Shown here: piece by piece, positions 1 to 8,157 of the stretch
How positions within the stretch are numbered: position 1 is the first letter of the stretch
Layout: each line of letters starts with the position of its first letter
NCBI GenBank assembly: GCA_033717875.1
Contig: JADDKJ010000009.1
Location: forward strand, 27,734-91,733
Direction of reading: 5' to 3'
From: SBBG01 sp033717875
GTDB taxonomy: Bacteria; Pseudomonadota; Gammaproteobacteria; Ga0077554; Ga007554
DNA: 64,000 nucleotides
Made by a program: the position numbers and the translations under genes
Notes under the pieces: model-generated
What the model saw: only the letters and a program-made list of their open reading frames with translations
Databases searched by the model: none
Told to the model about the DNA's origin: nothing

Positions 1-336
1 CATTCTGCCGGTGCGGCAATACAAAAGGATTTTCGCATCCTTATCCTGCGGAAACTTTGCCCGGTTTCTCTCCACCTCATCGTACGGAATGAACGCATCC
101 GTCGGCACGATTTCGCCTTCGTACGGAATGTGGACGTTGACGAACAAGAAATCCTTTGCCGCAAGCATTTGCTTGAGCTGCGCGGGCATGATATTCGTGT
201 ACGACCCGCCGCTCGCGTTCACTTTCACCGGCTCGGGTACGCGGGTTGGTGCGGCGGCGTATGAAAGCGCAGGCAACACGCTCAGAATTCCGAACAACAG
301 GACAAATGACAGGTTTCTCAAACGAGTTTTTTTCAT
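1..336 (-). CDS. Rhodanese-domain protein, periplasmic (runs off left edge)
   Basis: The reading frame starts at an ATG ending at 336 and is still open at base 1, so the 3' end is outside the window. The N-terminus (MKKTRLRN, hydrophobic stretch, ALSYAA) is a signal peptide, so the protein is probably periplasmic. The visible domain has the rhodanese pattern: FVNVHIPYEGEIVPTDAFIPYDEVE followed by the cysteine loop YCRTGRM at the window edge. Rhodanese domains carry sulfane sulfur or bind oxyanions on that cysteine. The start ATGA overlaps the stop of the methyltransferase upstream, so the two are translationally coupled, with AGGAGA as the ribosome site. A homologous copy at 25240-26106 is disrupted. 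Confidence 0.8.
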   Translation of the reverse strand, partial: MKKTRLRNLSFVLLFGILSVLPALSYAAAPTRVPEPVKVNASGGSYTNIMPAQLKQMLAAKDFLFVNVHIPYEGEIVPTDAFIPYDEVERNRAKFPQDKDAKILLYCRTGRM

Positions 337-1148
337 GATTTATCTCCTTTGCTTGCCGTCCAGAAAGTCAGCCATTGCACCCAGCGTCCCTTGACTTGAA
401 CCGGATCAAATCCAGCGGCGCGCAAATAATGAGGAATTTCCCCGCGCATATTGGCGGCGGTAGCCGGCATGAGCAGCAGCGGCCAGACCAGCAGCCACCA
501 TAAGGAATAGGCGGGACGATCGATATCGATGGCAACCAGCCGGCCGCCGGGCTTAAGCACACGGTACACCTCGGCGAGACCATCACGCTTCAAGTCCCGC
601 GGCAGGTGATGCAACATCATGCTCGACAACACGACGTCGAAGCTCCTGTCGTCAAACGGCAGGCGCTCGATGGCGGCGAGTTTGAATTCGGCCCGGCTGT
701 CTGTCCGTGCGGCGTTTTCTCGCGCCACGCCGATCATCCTGGGTGCCGGATCAATCCCCACTGCGTGTCCTGAAGGGCCGGCCGCCTCCGCCGCCAGGCG
801 GGTGAGAACGCCGGTGCCACAGCCCACGTCCAGCACCTGTTCGTCAGGACTCAGGGCTGCATGGCGCAGCGTTACATCCCGGAAATTTCGCCCGAGGCCG
901 ACGGCGCGGCATCCCCAATCATAAAAGGGGGCCTGCCAGTTCATGACCCTGCCCCGCGTCTCGGGAATAGGCTCATTTTGCGCCCCCGGGTAGCGCCGCG
1001 TCACGGCAACTCCCCAGAACAGGAGGACGGGACAGACCAGAAGGAGTGCGACCAAGAGGGCGATCCACCAGGTCAAACTCCACAGGGTGAAGACCGCTGC
1101 CACGAAGCCTATAGCGAACAATGGACACAGCCAAACCCATTTGCTCAT
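333..1148 (-). CDS. Membrane-anchored class I SAM methyltransferase (UbiE-like), copy A
   Basis: The 271-residue protein has two N-terminal membrane segments (WVWLCPLFAIGFVAAVFTLW and a second hydrophobic stretch before VTRRYPG) and then a cytoplasmic methyltransferase domain. Motif I is VLDVGCGTGVLTRLAA, and the post-motif LHHLP and VLKPGGRLVAIDIDRP are clear. The family includes ubiquinone and menaquinone methyltransferases, but the substrate here is unknown. The start MSKWVW overlaps the stop of the ICMT gene (ATGA), and its own stop overlaps the rhodanese start. Close copies lie at 26103-26918 and 22085-22906, and an N-terminal fragment at 19279-19602. Confidence 0.85.
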   Translation of the reverse strand: MSKWVWLCPLFAIGFVAAVFTLWSLTWWIALLVALLLVCPVLLFWGVAVTRRYPGAQNEPIPETRGRVMNWQAPFYDWGCRAVGLGRNFRDVTLRHAALSPDEQVLDVGCGTGVLTRLAAEAAGPSGHAVGIDPAPRMIGVARENAARTDSRAEFKLAAIERLPFDDRSFDVVLSSMMLHHLPRDLKRDGLAEVYRVLKPGGRLVAIDIDRPAYSLWWLLVWPLLLMPATAANMRGEIPHYLRAAGFDPVQVKGRWVQWLTFWTASKGDKS

Positions 1149-1810
1149 GTGGACTCCCAACGGGACGGCTTCGTTCGCTTCTGCCGAAGCCGGGGTATAA
1201 AAGCCGGCGTCGCGTCGGCGTAACGCGCATACGCCGCGCCGAATTCGGTCGCCACCTCCCGTTCCTCGCGCCGCGCCAGCCGCACATACATATAGACCAG
1301 TACCGGGAACATGAGCAGCGTCAGTATCGTGGGCCACTGCAAGAGGAAGCCGAACATGATGAGGATGAACGCCACGTATTGCGGATGACGTATCCGGGCA
1401 TACGGGCCTGTAGCGAGCCGATGCTCGCGCTGCGCCTCGTACAGCACCCTCCAGGCGGCGGCAAGCAGCCAGAAACCACCGCCGATGAAGATCATGCTCA
1501 GGATATGAAACGGCCCGAAGTGCGGATTGGCGCGCCAGCCGAACAGCATCTCCAGCAGGTGGCCGGCGTCGTGGGAGAACCAGTTGATGCCGGGATAGCG
1601 GTTTTGCAGCCAGCCGGCGAGCAGATAGAGGGTGAGTGGAAAGCCGTACATCTCGGTGAACAGCGCCACTAGGAAGGCGGAGAAGGCACCGAAGGAGCGC
1701 CAGTCGCGTTTGGTGCGCGGCTTGAAGAAGCTGAAGGCGAAGAGGATGAATATCAGCGAGTTGATGGCCACCAGCGACCACAGGCCATAAGCGGGAGGAG
1801 TGTCAGTCAC
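1145..1810 (-). CDS. Isoprenylcysteine carboxyl methyltransferase-like membrane protein, copy A
   Basis: This is a 221-residue integral membrane protein with about five hydrophobic segments. The C-terminal signature is ARIRHPQYVAFILIMFGF, then REEREVATEFGAAYARYA, the SAM-binding pattern of the ICMT/PEMT (NnrU-like) superfamily. I chose the GTG at 1810 because GGAGGG lies just upstream and the GTGACTGA arrangement couples it to the stop of the DUF2933 gene. The same arrangement with ATG exists in the second copy (21150-21803). An ATG at 1825 is the alternative. The substrate is unknown; the consistent neighbours are metal-efflux genes, so a role in membrane lipid or quinone modification under metal stress is only a guess. 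Confidence 0.8.
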   Translation of the reverse strand: MTDTPPAYGLWSLVAINSLIFILFAFSFFKPRTKRDWRSFGAFSAFLVALFTEMYGFPLTLYLLAGWLQNRYPGINWFSHDAGHLLEMLFGWRANPHFGPFHILSMIFIGGGFWLLAAAWRVLYEAQREHRLATGPYARIRHPQYVAFILIMFGFLLQWPTILTLLMFPVLVYMYVRLARREEREVATEFGAAYARYADATPAFIPRLRQKRTKPSRWEST

Positions 1811-2012
1811 GGTGCTGCCCTCCATGGCCGCGGTGCATAAAGCCGTGCAGCAAAGGACACAGCAGCAACAACAGGAACGGCAGTACACCGAAGAGGTGGG
1901 CACGGTGTTCGGTCAGCAGAAAAAATGCAGCGATGGCGAGAAAGCCCAGCAGCACCCAACCCGCTGGCGAACGCCGTCCCCCGCCATTTCCTGTGCGATG
2001 TTCGTGATTCAT
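1803..2012 (-). CDS. DUF2933-type small membrane protein
   Basis: This 69-residue protein has a polar, His-containing N-terminus (MNHEHRTGNGGG), two tightly spaced hydrophobic segments (GWVLLGFLAIAAFFLL and FGVLPFLLLLLCPLL) separated by TEHRAHL, and a His/Gly-rich tail (HGFMHRGHGGQHRD). This is the pattern of the DUF2933 family, commonly found beside copper or silver resistance genes; the function is not established. The His clusters could bind metal. It overlaps the ICMT gene by a few bases, and a paralogue at 21796-22008 sits in the same arrangement. Confidence 0.75.
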   Translation of the reverse strand: MNHEHRTGNGGGRRSPAGWVLLGFLAIAAFFLLTEHRAHLFGVLPFLLLLLCPLLHGFMHRGHGGQHRD

Positions 2013-2068
2013 GGCCGCCTCCTCATTTTTTCACCCTTTCCTCGGAAATCCGCTTTCCGTTGTGGGCC

Positions 2069-2278
2069 TCATTTCTTTTCCTCAGGCGTGCCGTTACCTT
2101 GTCCATTTTCCGTCTTTTGTTCAACCGGACACTGCGGGCAAGGTTTCTTGTCGTGATTGTCCATCACCGATTCCTCTTTACGGCCCTCCTTGCCGTGACC
2201 TCCCATCATGGGGTAATGGCCGGAGCCCAAAAAGACGACAACCATCAACACCATCATAACGCCCATTATCGCAAACAT
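2069..2278 (-). CDS. Small membrane protein with CPQCP motif, copy A
   Basis: The 69-residue product has one N-terminal membrane segment (MFAIMGVMMVLMVVVFLGSG) followed by a charged tail with HYPMMGGHGKEG and KPCPQCPVEQKT. The Met/His/Cys content suggests metal contact, but I do not recognise the family. I chose the start at 2278, the ATG with GAGG about ten bases upstream; a longer frame begins at 2341. A close copy lies at 26960-27169. In copy A it precedes the DUF2933-ICMT-methyltransferase-rhodanese genes and probably shares their transcript. Confidence 0.55.
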   Translation of the reverse strand: MFAIMGVMMVLMVVVFLGSGHYPMMGGHGKEGRKEESVMDNHDKKPCPQCPVEQKTENGQGNGTPEEKK

Positions 2279-2318
2279 ATCCGGAACCTCTTCATTGCGC
2301 TGAAAATCCATCAGTCGT

Positions 2319-2375
2319 GTAGCGCGCGCACGATCACACACGGAATGACCTTCCTGTGCGCATAGCGCACGCTAC
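2319..2375. repeat. Dispersed inverted-repeat hairpin, copy A
   Basis: Arms GTAGCGCGCGC (2319-2329) and GCGCACGCTAC (2365-2375) pair with one mismatch around a loop containing the string CACACGGAATGACC. The same sequence is present at 49384-49440 with perfect arms and, with a rearranged left arm, around 27211-27276. It lies between a DUF2934 gene and the next gene in each copy, so it travels with the duplicated block. It could be a REP-like extragenic palindrome or part of a terminator. Confidence 0.6.
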
Positions 2376-2387
2376 CGTGACCACGGC

Positions 2388-2660
2388 TCACCCGCAGGCG
2401 AGCTGCCGGTCGATCTCCGCCTCGGCCTCCAGCCAGTCTTCGAACTCGTGGCCGGACTCGAAATCCCGGCGTTCGGCCCGGAAATACGCGGCCGTGGCGA
2501 TCATCCGCTGCCGCTCTTCGGCGGAAACGGGATCGCGACGCGGGGCGTCACCGCACTCATCCCCGGCGGCTATACCCTTGGTCGCCGCCCGGCTCGCGGG
2601 TTTCCGCGCCGGCCGCCGCGATGCGGAGTTCTTGGCCGATGTTTCATTGCGGTCTGTCAT
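2388..2660 (-). CDS. DUF2934 family protein, copy A
   Basis: This small soluble protein has a Lys/Arg/Ala-rich N-terminal region (RRPARKPASRAATKG) and a C-terminal DUF2934 core: ERQRMIATAAYFRAERRDFE then EDWLEAEAEIDRQ. The family has no assigned function; the basic, unstructured N-terminus suggests nucleic-acid or acidic-partner binding. I chose the ATG at 2660 because AAGG is correctly spaced; ATGs at 2666 and 2693 are in frame. Two further copies lie at 27519-27776 and 49453-49725, with most differences in the N-terminal linker. Confidence 0.75.
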   Translation of the reverse strand: MTDRNETSAKNSASRRPARKPASRAATKGIAAGDECGDAPRRDPVSAEERQRMIATAAYFRAERRDFESGHEFEDWLEAEAEIDRQLACG

Positions 2661-2774
2661 ATTCATGCCTTTCTCGAAAAGTAAAAGTACCATTGCCCGA
2701 ACTGCCTAACACTACCAAAAACCATGATGTTGCTCTCCCCGCCCTTCAACCACACATGATGAGCGATATTAAAA

Positions 2775-2795
2775 ACCCGTGCGTTGCGCACAGGT
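2775..2795 (-). terminator. Rho-independent terminator, copy A
   Basis: Nine-base arms ACCCGTGCG and CGCACAGGT with a TTG loop allow a near-perfect hairpin; on the minus strand it is followed by a run of T residues (the A run at 2769-2775). It follows the atpG relic, exactly as the 28194-28214 hairpin follows intact atpG, so this is a duplicated ATPase-operon terminator. Confidence 0.65.
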
Positions 2796-2841
2796 CAAGC
2801 CCGCTGCCTCGAAAACCACGCTCCAGAAATGAAGAACGCAA

Positions 2842-3083
2842 TCACTGCAACTTCGTTGCCTCCGCGCTCAACATGATAACCTCGATTTCCTCGGTGATTT
2901 CCTCCTGGCGCAACCTGTTTTTCTTCAATGAGAGCTCCATGGAGTCCTTCTCGATACGGTGGATGGTATTGTCCATGTGTTGCAGGCGCCGGGCATTTTC
3001 CGCCATCAGCGAAGAATAGAACAGTTCATGCAGGGCGGCTAACAGGTAATGATTCGCTAGTTCGGCCAGGAACGTCGGCGGCA
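2842..3083 (-). pseudogene. Relic of ATP synthase gamma subunit (C-terminal end of atpG)
   Basis: The translated frame from about PPTFLAELANHYLLAALHEL to the stop at 2842 matches the C-terminal 80 or so residues of the AtpG encoded at 28261-29112 almost residue for residue (SSLMAENARRLQHMDN, SMELSLKKNRLRQEEITEEI). Nucleotide similarity stops at about 3083, where the copy B sequence continues into the rest of atpG and this copy runs into unrelated DNA. It is a 3' fragment carried along with the duplicated terminator and downstream genes. The upstream in-frame extension to 3300 is not gamma-subunit sequence. It is not expected to be functional. Confidence 0.85.
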
Positions 3084-3184
3084 TGGATTTGCGCATCACC
3101 GCCTCATGGTTGAAATATTTTTCAGTAGCCTGGTGCATCGAGAAACTTGTGCAGCCACTACGCCTGCTCCCAGGAATCGCTCGG

Positions 3185-3727
3185 TCAGGTAGCGAGAAGC
3201 GGAAGTACCACGCCAAAGCCTGTTGACGCCCCCACGCCGGCCGCTTCAGCAGGTGGCGGAAAAGGCGGCCAAGCGCCGCCGAGCACGCCGCCGTCAACAT
3301 CCGTTGCCGCAGAGCCTAAACCTCCCGCAGCCGCTTCTGCGGCCACTCCGGCATCTGTGCCGGCCGCTCCGCCAGGGTCACCGAGCAGCGCGCGCAGGAG
3401 CAGGGCGTTTCCAAGCACGGCGATGCCCGCGACCAGCAAGGTACGACCGATCCGCATACGCCGTTGATATCGGCGCCGGCACTGTACGTGCGCGCGCTCA
3501 AAGTGTGCGTGAATCACATAGGCGATTTCCGCGGCATGCGGCTTGATCGACACCGGGGCTTGGACGATGAGCCGAAGCGGCTCGGCGCGTCCGTACTCAC
3601 CGGCAAAGTCGACGATATAGTCTTCAGCGTCGCGGCTGAGCGCTTTCTCATTCTCAGAGAACGGCGAGGGGTCCAGCGAGTCGATCAGATGGTCGATGCG
3701 TTGAATCCGGATATCGATGGTTGCCAT
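3185..3727 (-). CDS. Hypothetical protein, probably 3'-truncated
   Basis: I do not recognise a named family. The N-terminal 100 residues are a charged soluble domain (MATIDIRIQRIDHLIDSLDP, then LRLIVQAPVSIKPHAAEIAYVIHAHFE) followed by an Arg-rich stretch (CRRRYQRRMRIGRT) and one membrane segment (LLVAGIAVLGNALLLRALLG). After that the composition becomes Gly/Ala/Pro-rich (GGAAGTDAGVAAEAAAGGLG, PPFPPPAEAAG) with no domain character. The stop lies about 100 bases from the edge of the duplicated block at 3083. I infer that the original C-terminus was lost when the duplication arrived. It is the last gene of the run that begins with the aldolase gene. Confidence 0.5.
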   Translation of the reverse strand: MATIDIRIQRIDHLIDSLDPSPFSENEKALSRDAEDYIVDFAGEYGRAEPLRLIVQAPVSIKPHAAEIAYVIHAHFERAHVQCRRRYQRRMRIGRTLLVAGIAVLGNALLLRALLGDPGGAAGTDAGVAAEAAAGGLGSAATDVDGGVLGGAWPPFPPPAEAAGVGASTGFGVVLPLLAT

Positions 3728-3773
3728 TATCCGACCGCTGGCCCAGCGGATTTGCCTGTCAAAGGAGTCGCGT

Positions 3774-5876
3774 TCATTGCGATTTAGCCCCGCTCTTGTC
3801 GCGGACTAGCACGACGACGGTCCTGCCCGGCACGCGATAATGCAACGACTGCAAGGGGCTTTCTTGGCCGGGTTCGAGAAAATCGAACGGGCTTTCGAGG
3901 CTGGTATCAACCACTCGCCGCCACGCGTTCGTTGCGCCCTCCTGTATCTGAAAAGTCAGTTCCTCCCCATAGGCGTTGATCATCACGTAGATGTCGATGT
4001 CCTGGTGCGATGCGCCGTGCAGGGCAAAGGCGAGGCTGCGGGAATCGTAGGCAAGGTCGGTATCGTGGCCCACCCCGTACCAATGAACATCCTCACGCCA
4101 GAACCGGCTCCGCGCCAGTGACGGATGCGCCTTGCGAAACGCGATCATAAGCTTAAAGAAGCGGAACATATCCGGGTTTGCATGCAGCCGGCTCCAATCG
4201 ATCCAGGCCGTCTCGTTATCCTGGTTGTACGGGTTATTGTTGCCCGCCTGCGTGTGCATGAACTCATCGCCGGCGCGGAACATGGGCGTCCCGTTCGATA
4301 GAAATAGCAGGCAACAGAAATTCTTGATCTGCTGCTTGCGCAGTCTCACGACCTCCGGCGGCGCGCCCTCGTCCCCTTCCCAGCCGCAGTTCCAACTGTA
4401 GTTTTCCGCCATGCCGTCCGTGTTGTCGTGGCCGTTGGGCCAGTTCCGCTTCTGGTTGTAGGCAACCAGATCGTAGAGGGTGAATCCGTCGTGAGAAGCG
4501 ATGTAATTGACGCTCTGATGGGGGTGATAGGCGTTCATCCGATCGTCGGGAAACAGATCGTCGCTGCCGTACAGGCGGCGCATCAGGGCTGGCACCATGC
4601 CCGGATCTCCCTTTACGAAGCGTCGCAGATCATCCCGGTATCTGCCGTTCCACTGGCACGCCATGATCCCCGGAAACGCCCGGCCCAGTTGATATACCCC
4701 GGCGGCGTCCCAGGGTTCGGCAATCAGACGCAGGTGCGCCAGATCCGGGTCGGAGGCCATGTCGCTGAGCAGCGGCACGTCGTTGGCATTGACCGAGCCG
4801 TCCGGGTTTCGGGTAAAGAGGGAAGCGAGGTCGAAGCGAAATCCGTCGACGTGCATCCCGTGCGCCCAATGGCGGACGCTGTCCATGATCATCTTGCGCA
4901 CGGAGCGGTTCACGCAATTGAGCGTGTTGCCGGTGCCGGAGAAATTTTCGTAGGGCGCGTCCGGCCGGTCCGCCATCAGATAGTAGGTGCTGTTGTCGAT
5001 CCCCTTGTAGCTATAGACCGGCCCGGTGTGATCGCCCTCGCCCGTGTGATTATAGACAACGTCGAGGACCACCTCGATATCCGCCTGGTGCAGCGCCTTG
5101 ATCATTTCGCGAACCTCGTTGTGTTGCGCCTTGACCGTGTGATCGCTGAGATAGTTATGGTGGGGGGAGAAGAAGTTCAGCGGCATGTAGCCCCAGTAGT
5201 TGCCGTCGGAAGGGTCGTATTGGAACACCGGCATCAACTCCACCACGGTGACGCCCAAGTCCTTCAAGTACGGGATTTTCTCGATCAGGCCCGCAAACGT
5301 GCCGCGCGCTTCGTCCCTGACGCCGGAGTTGGGATTCCTGGTAAAGCCTCCGACGTGCAGCTCGTAGATGACGGTATCGGCCTCGTGCCGGGGGCGATGG
5401 TCGCCTTGCCAGTCGTAGCGTTCGCTGTCGCCGTTAAGGACGCCCAGGGGCGCCTTGCCCGCGTTCGAACCCGGCCGGACGGCGGCGAGCCGGTCGAAAG
5501 CCGGGGGAAAGAACACGGACTTTGCATAGGGGTCGAGCAGGATTTTGTCGCGATCGAATCCGTGCCATTCGAACCGGCCATTGGGCGCGGGTCCATCGAC
5601 GCAATATGCGTAGTAGGACGCGCCCCGCATCGATACCAACGGGATGCGGCAATGCCAGATCCTGCCCGTTTTGTTCTTGAGATAATCGAACCGGTAAGCC
5701 AATACCGGATTGACGATGTCGCTCTCGGTGTAGAGCAACAACGTGACGCTTTGCGCATGCTTCGAGTAAAGCGCGAAGTTGCAGGCGCCCTCTTCTTCTA
5801 TCCTGGTCGCGCCCAAGGGGAACGGAAGCCCTTCCGTCGCCGCCCACGCAGACGTGGATCTCGTTCCTGTAGTCAT
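3774..5876 (-). CDS. glgX: Glycogen debranching enzyme (isoamylase type, GH13)
   Basis: The 700-residue protein hydrolyses alpha-1,6 branches in glycogen or limit dextrins. It has an N-terminal CBM48-like domain (LPFPLGATRIEEEGACNFAL) and a GH13 barrel with the usual regions: DVVYNHTGEG, DGFRFDLASLF carrying the nucleophile Asp, LIAEPWDAAG carrying the acid/base Glu, and YIASHDGFTLYDL. RAGDEFMHTQAGNNNPYNQD is the isoamylase-type signature. I chose the ATG at 5876 because GGAG precedes it at good spacing; an in-frame ATG at 5927 lacks one. It lies downstream of transketolase and phosphoglucomutase, consistent with feeding stored glucan into glycolysis and the pentose phosphate pathway. Confidence 0.9.
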   Translation of the reverse strand: MTTGTRSTSAWAATEGLPFPLGATRIEEEGACNFALYSKHAQSVTLLLYTESDIVNPVLAYRFDYLKNKTGRIWHCRIPLVSMRGASYYAYCVDGPAPNGRFEWHGFDRDKILLDPYAKSVFFPPAFDRLAAVRPGSNAGKAPLGVLNGDSERYDWQGDHRPRHEADTVIYELHVGGFTRNPNSGVRDEARGTFAGLIEKIPYLKDLGVTVVELMPVFQYDPSDGNYWGYMPLNFFSPHHNYLSDHTVKAQHNEVREMIKALHQADIEVVLDVVYNHTGEGDHTGPVYSYKGIDNSTYYLMADRPDAPYENFSGTGNTLNCVNRSVRKMIMDSVRHWAHGMHVDGFRFDLASLFTRNPDGSVNANDVPLLSDMASDPDLAHLRLIAEPWDAAGVYQLGRAFPGIMACQWNGRYRDDLRRFVKGDPGMVPALMRRLYGSDDLFPDDRMNAYHPHQSVNYIASHDGFTLYDLVAYNQKRNWPNGHDNTDGMAENYSWNCGWEGDEGAPPEVVRLRKQQIKNFCCLLFLSNGTPMFRAGDEFMHTQAGNNNPYNQDNETAWIDWSRLHANPDMFRFFKLMIAFRKAHPSLARSRFWREDVHWYGVGHDTDLAYDSRSLAFALHGASHQDIDIYVMINAYGEELTFQIQEGATNAWRRVVDTSLESPFDFLEPGQESPLQSLHYRVPGRTVVVLVRDKSGAKSQ

Positions 5877-5939
5877 GTTCGCTCCGATATCACTTTTCTT
5901 GCCTCCGATGAGCAGTGGCGTCGTCAATGTCGCGCGTCT

Positions 5940-5967
5940 CTGAAAAATTCATGAATGGATTTTTCAG
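5940..5967 (-). terminator. AT-rich hairpin between tkt and glgX
   Basis: Nine-base arms CTGAAAAAT and ATTTTTCAG flank a ten-base loop in the 190-bp gap after transketolase. The stem is AT-rich and lacks a clean T run, so termination or attenuation is only possible. Confidence 0.3.
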
Positions 5968-6066
5968 AGTCACCTTGAGTAAAGTAAAATGTCGCGTCGG
6001 CCGATTGCTCGATAACCGCCTTCGATGCCGATGCATTTCGGCGACCTTGGCAATATTGCCGGGAGA

Positions 6067-8127
6067 TCAGACATTTCTCTTGTCGACCAGGGCCAGCGCT
6101 CGTTGGCACACATTCTCCATACTGAATCCATATTCGCGCAGCATGGCCGGGCCCGGCGCCGAAGCGCCGAAGCGATCCACGCTCAACACGTCTCCTCGGT
6201 CACCCACGTAGCGATGCCACCCCTGGCTCACCCCCGCCTCGACCGCGAGCCGCGCCGGGATGGAGGGCGGCAACACCGAGTCGCGATACGCTTGGGATTG
6301 GGCCTCAAACAATTCCCAGCTCGCCATGGAGACGAGGCGCACCGCGACGCCCTCTCCCTGCAGGCGTTCGGCAGCGGCCACAATCAGTCCGACTTCGGAG
6401 CCGCTGGCGATCAGGATCAGCTCGGGCTTGCCGTCCGCCGCATCGGACAACACGTATGCCCCGCGGCGCAGGCCATCCGCCGGCGCATAGCGGCGGCGAT
6501 CGAGCGTGGGCAGGTCCTGCCGGCTCAGCACCAGCACCACCGGACGATCGCGCGTCTCCAGCGCGACCCGCCAGGCGACCGCGGTTTCGTTGGCGTCGCC
6601 GGGGCGGATCACGGTCAGGTTCGGAATCGCACGCAGCGCGGCCAGCTGCTCCACCGGCTGGTGGGTGGGGCCGTCTTCGCCGAGCGCGATGCTGTCGTGG
6701 GTGAACACATGCACGACGTGCAGCCCCATCAGCGCGGCCAGCCGGAGCGCCGGACGCATATAGTCGGAAAAGATCAGGAAGGTCGAGCCGTAGGGAAGGG
6801 TTGCACCGTGCGCCGCCAGGCCGTTGACGATCGCGCCCATCGCATGCTCGCGCACGCCGAAGTGCAGGTTGCGCCCGGCATGGCTCCAGCCGCCGCGGTC
6901 GGCGCCTTGGGTATCGTTGTTCGCAGCCGCCGGCGGATTGAAATCGCCAAGGTCTTTCAGCGCGGTCTTGGTCGATGGGTCCAGATCCGCCGAGCCGCCG
7001 GTCAGCGCCGGCAGCCGCGGCGCGATCGCATTCATCACCTTGCCCGAGGCGATGCGCGTGGCGATGCCCTTGGCGTCGGCGGGAAAGACCGGAATGTCCG
7101 CGTCCCAGCCAGGCGGCAGCTCGCCGCGCAGGCTTCGCCGCAGCGCCTCGGCCAACTCGGGGAAGGCCTGCGCATAGGCCGCCATGCGCTCGTTCCACGC
7201 CGCCTCGTCGCGCGCCCCGCGCGCCAGCGCCGCGCGAAAATGTGCCAGCGCCGGTTCGGGAATCAGGAACGGCGGCTCGCTCGGCCAGCCGAGATTCTGC
7301 TTGGTCAGGCGCACCTCGTCGACACCGAGCGGCGAACCGTGCGCCTCAAAGCTGTCGTGCTTGTTGGGGGAGCCGTAGCCGATGTGGGTACGCACCAGGA
7401 TCAGCGATGGCCGTGCCGTTTCCGCGCGCGCGGCCCGCAGCGCGGCGTCGATCGCGGCGAGGTCGTTGCCGTCCGCAACCGACAGCGTGTGCCAGCCATA
7501 GGCTTCGAAGCGGCGCGCGCGATCCTCCGAGAACGTGATATCGGTGGCGGCGGCCAGCGTGACGCGGTTGTCGTCATACAGACAGGTCAGCTTGCCGAGC
7601 TTGAGATGTCCGGCCAGCGAGGCCGCCTCCGCAGCGACCCCCTCCATCAGGTCGCCGTCGCTGACGAGCGCATAGGTAGCGTGGTCGATCACCTCGAATC
7701 CGGGGCGGTTGTAGCGCACCGCCAGTTGCGCTTCGGCGATGGCCATGCCGACCGCGTTGGCGAGGCCCTGCCCGAGCGGCCCGGTGGTGGTCTCCACGCC
7801 CGGCGTATGCCCGCGCTCGGGATGCCCCGGCGCCTTGCTGCCCCACTGGCGGAACTGCTTGATGTCGTCCAGCGAGAGCGCGTAGCCGGTCAGGTGCAGC
7901 AGGCTGTAGAGCAGCATCGAACCGTGTCCGGCCGAGAGCACGAAGCGGTCGCGATCGAACCAGTCCGGATTGCGCGGATTGTGCTTGAGCAGGCGTGTCC
8001 ACAGCACATAGGCCAGCGCTGCCGCACCGAGCGGCATTCCCGGATGCCCGCTGTTCGCCCGCTGCACGGCGTCCACCGACAGGAACCGCACGGTGTTGAT
8101 GCAAAGCTGATCGAGAGGGTCTGACAT
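6067..8127 (-). CDS. tkt: Transketolase
   Basis: This 686-residue thiamine-diphosphate enzyme transfers two-carbon ketol units in the pentose phosphate and Calvin cycles. Visible signatures are the N-terminal SVDAVQRANSGHPGMPLGAA, the catalytic-His region LSAGHGSMLLYSLLHLTGY, VETTTGPLGQGLANAVGMAI, the diphosphate/Mg motif VSDGDLMEGVAAEA, and the central FTHDSIALGEDGPTHQPVEQ. Length is normal for the family. The gene follows phosphoglucomutase by about 30 bases and probably belongs to the same operon. It has no unusual residues that I can see. Confidence 0.95.
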   Translation of the reverse strand: MSDPLDQLCINTVRFLSVDAVQRANSGHPGMPLGAAALAYVLWTRLLKHNPRNPDWFDRDRFVLSAGHGSMLLYSLLHLTGYALSLDDIKQFRQWGSKAPGHPERGHTPGVETTTGPLGQGLANAVGMAIAEAQLAVRYNRPGFEVIDHATYALVSDGDLMEGVAAEAASLAGHLKLGKLTCLYDDNRVTLAAATDITFSEDRARRFEAYGWHTLSVADGNDLAAIDAALRAARAETARPSLILVRTHIGYGSPNKHDSFEAHGSPLGVDEVRLTKQNLGWPSEPPFLIPEPALAHFRAALARGARDEAAWNERMAAYAQAFPELAEALRRSLRGELPPGWDADIPVFPADAKGIATRIASGKVMNAIAPRLPALTGGSADLDPSTKTALKDLGDFNPPAAANNDTQGADRGGWSHAGRNLHFGVREHAMGAIVNGLAAHGATLPYGSTFLIFSDYMRPALRLAALMGLHVVHVFTHDSIALGEDGPTHQPVEQLAALRAIPNLTVIRPGDANETAVAWRVALETRDRPVVLVLSRQDLPTLDRRRYAPADGLRRGAYVLSDAADGKPELILIASGSEVGLIVAAAERLQGEGVAVRLVSMASWELFEAQSQAYRDSVLPPSIPARLAVEAGVSQGWHRYVGDRGDVLSVDRFGASAPGPAMLREYGFSMENVCQRALALVDKRNV

Positions 8128-8157
8128 GGTCGCTCCTTCCTATATGTGCAATGCGCG

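Noticed and set aside
2842..3300. A 152-residue gene including the gamma-subunit fragment
   Set aside because: The upstream half is not gamma-subunit sequence, overlaps the hypothetical gene at 3185-3727 and has low-complexity composition; only the 3' part is homologous.
4428..5954. Plus-strand frame of 508 residues opposite glgX
   Set aside because: Val/His/Arg-biased antisense frame; the GH13 motifs are on the minus strand.
6025..8124. A 699-residue plus-strand open frame opposite transketolase
   Set aside because: It is the complement of a high-GC gene. The minus strand has all transketolase motifs; the plus frame has His/Arg/Gly-rich low-complexity composition.
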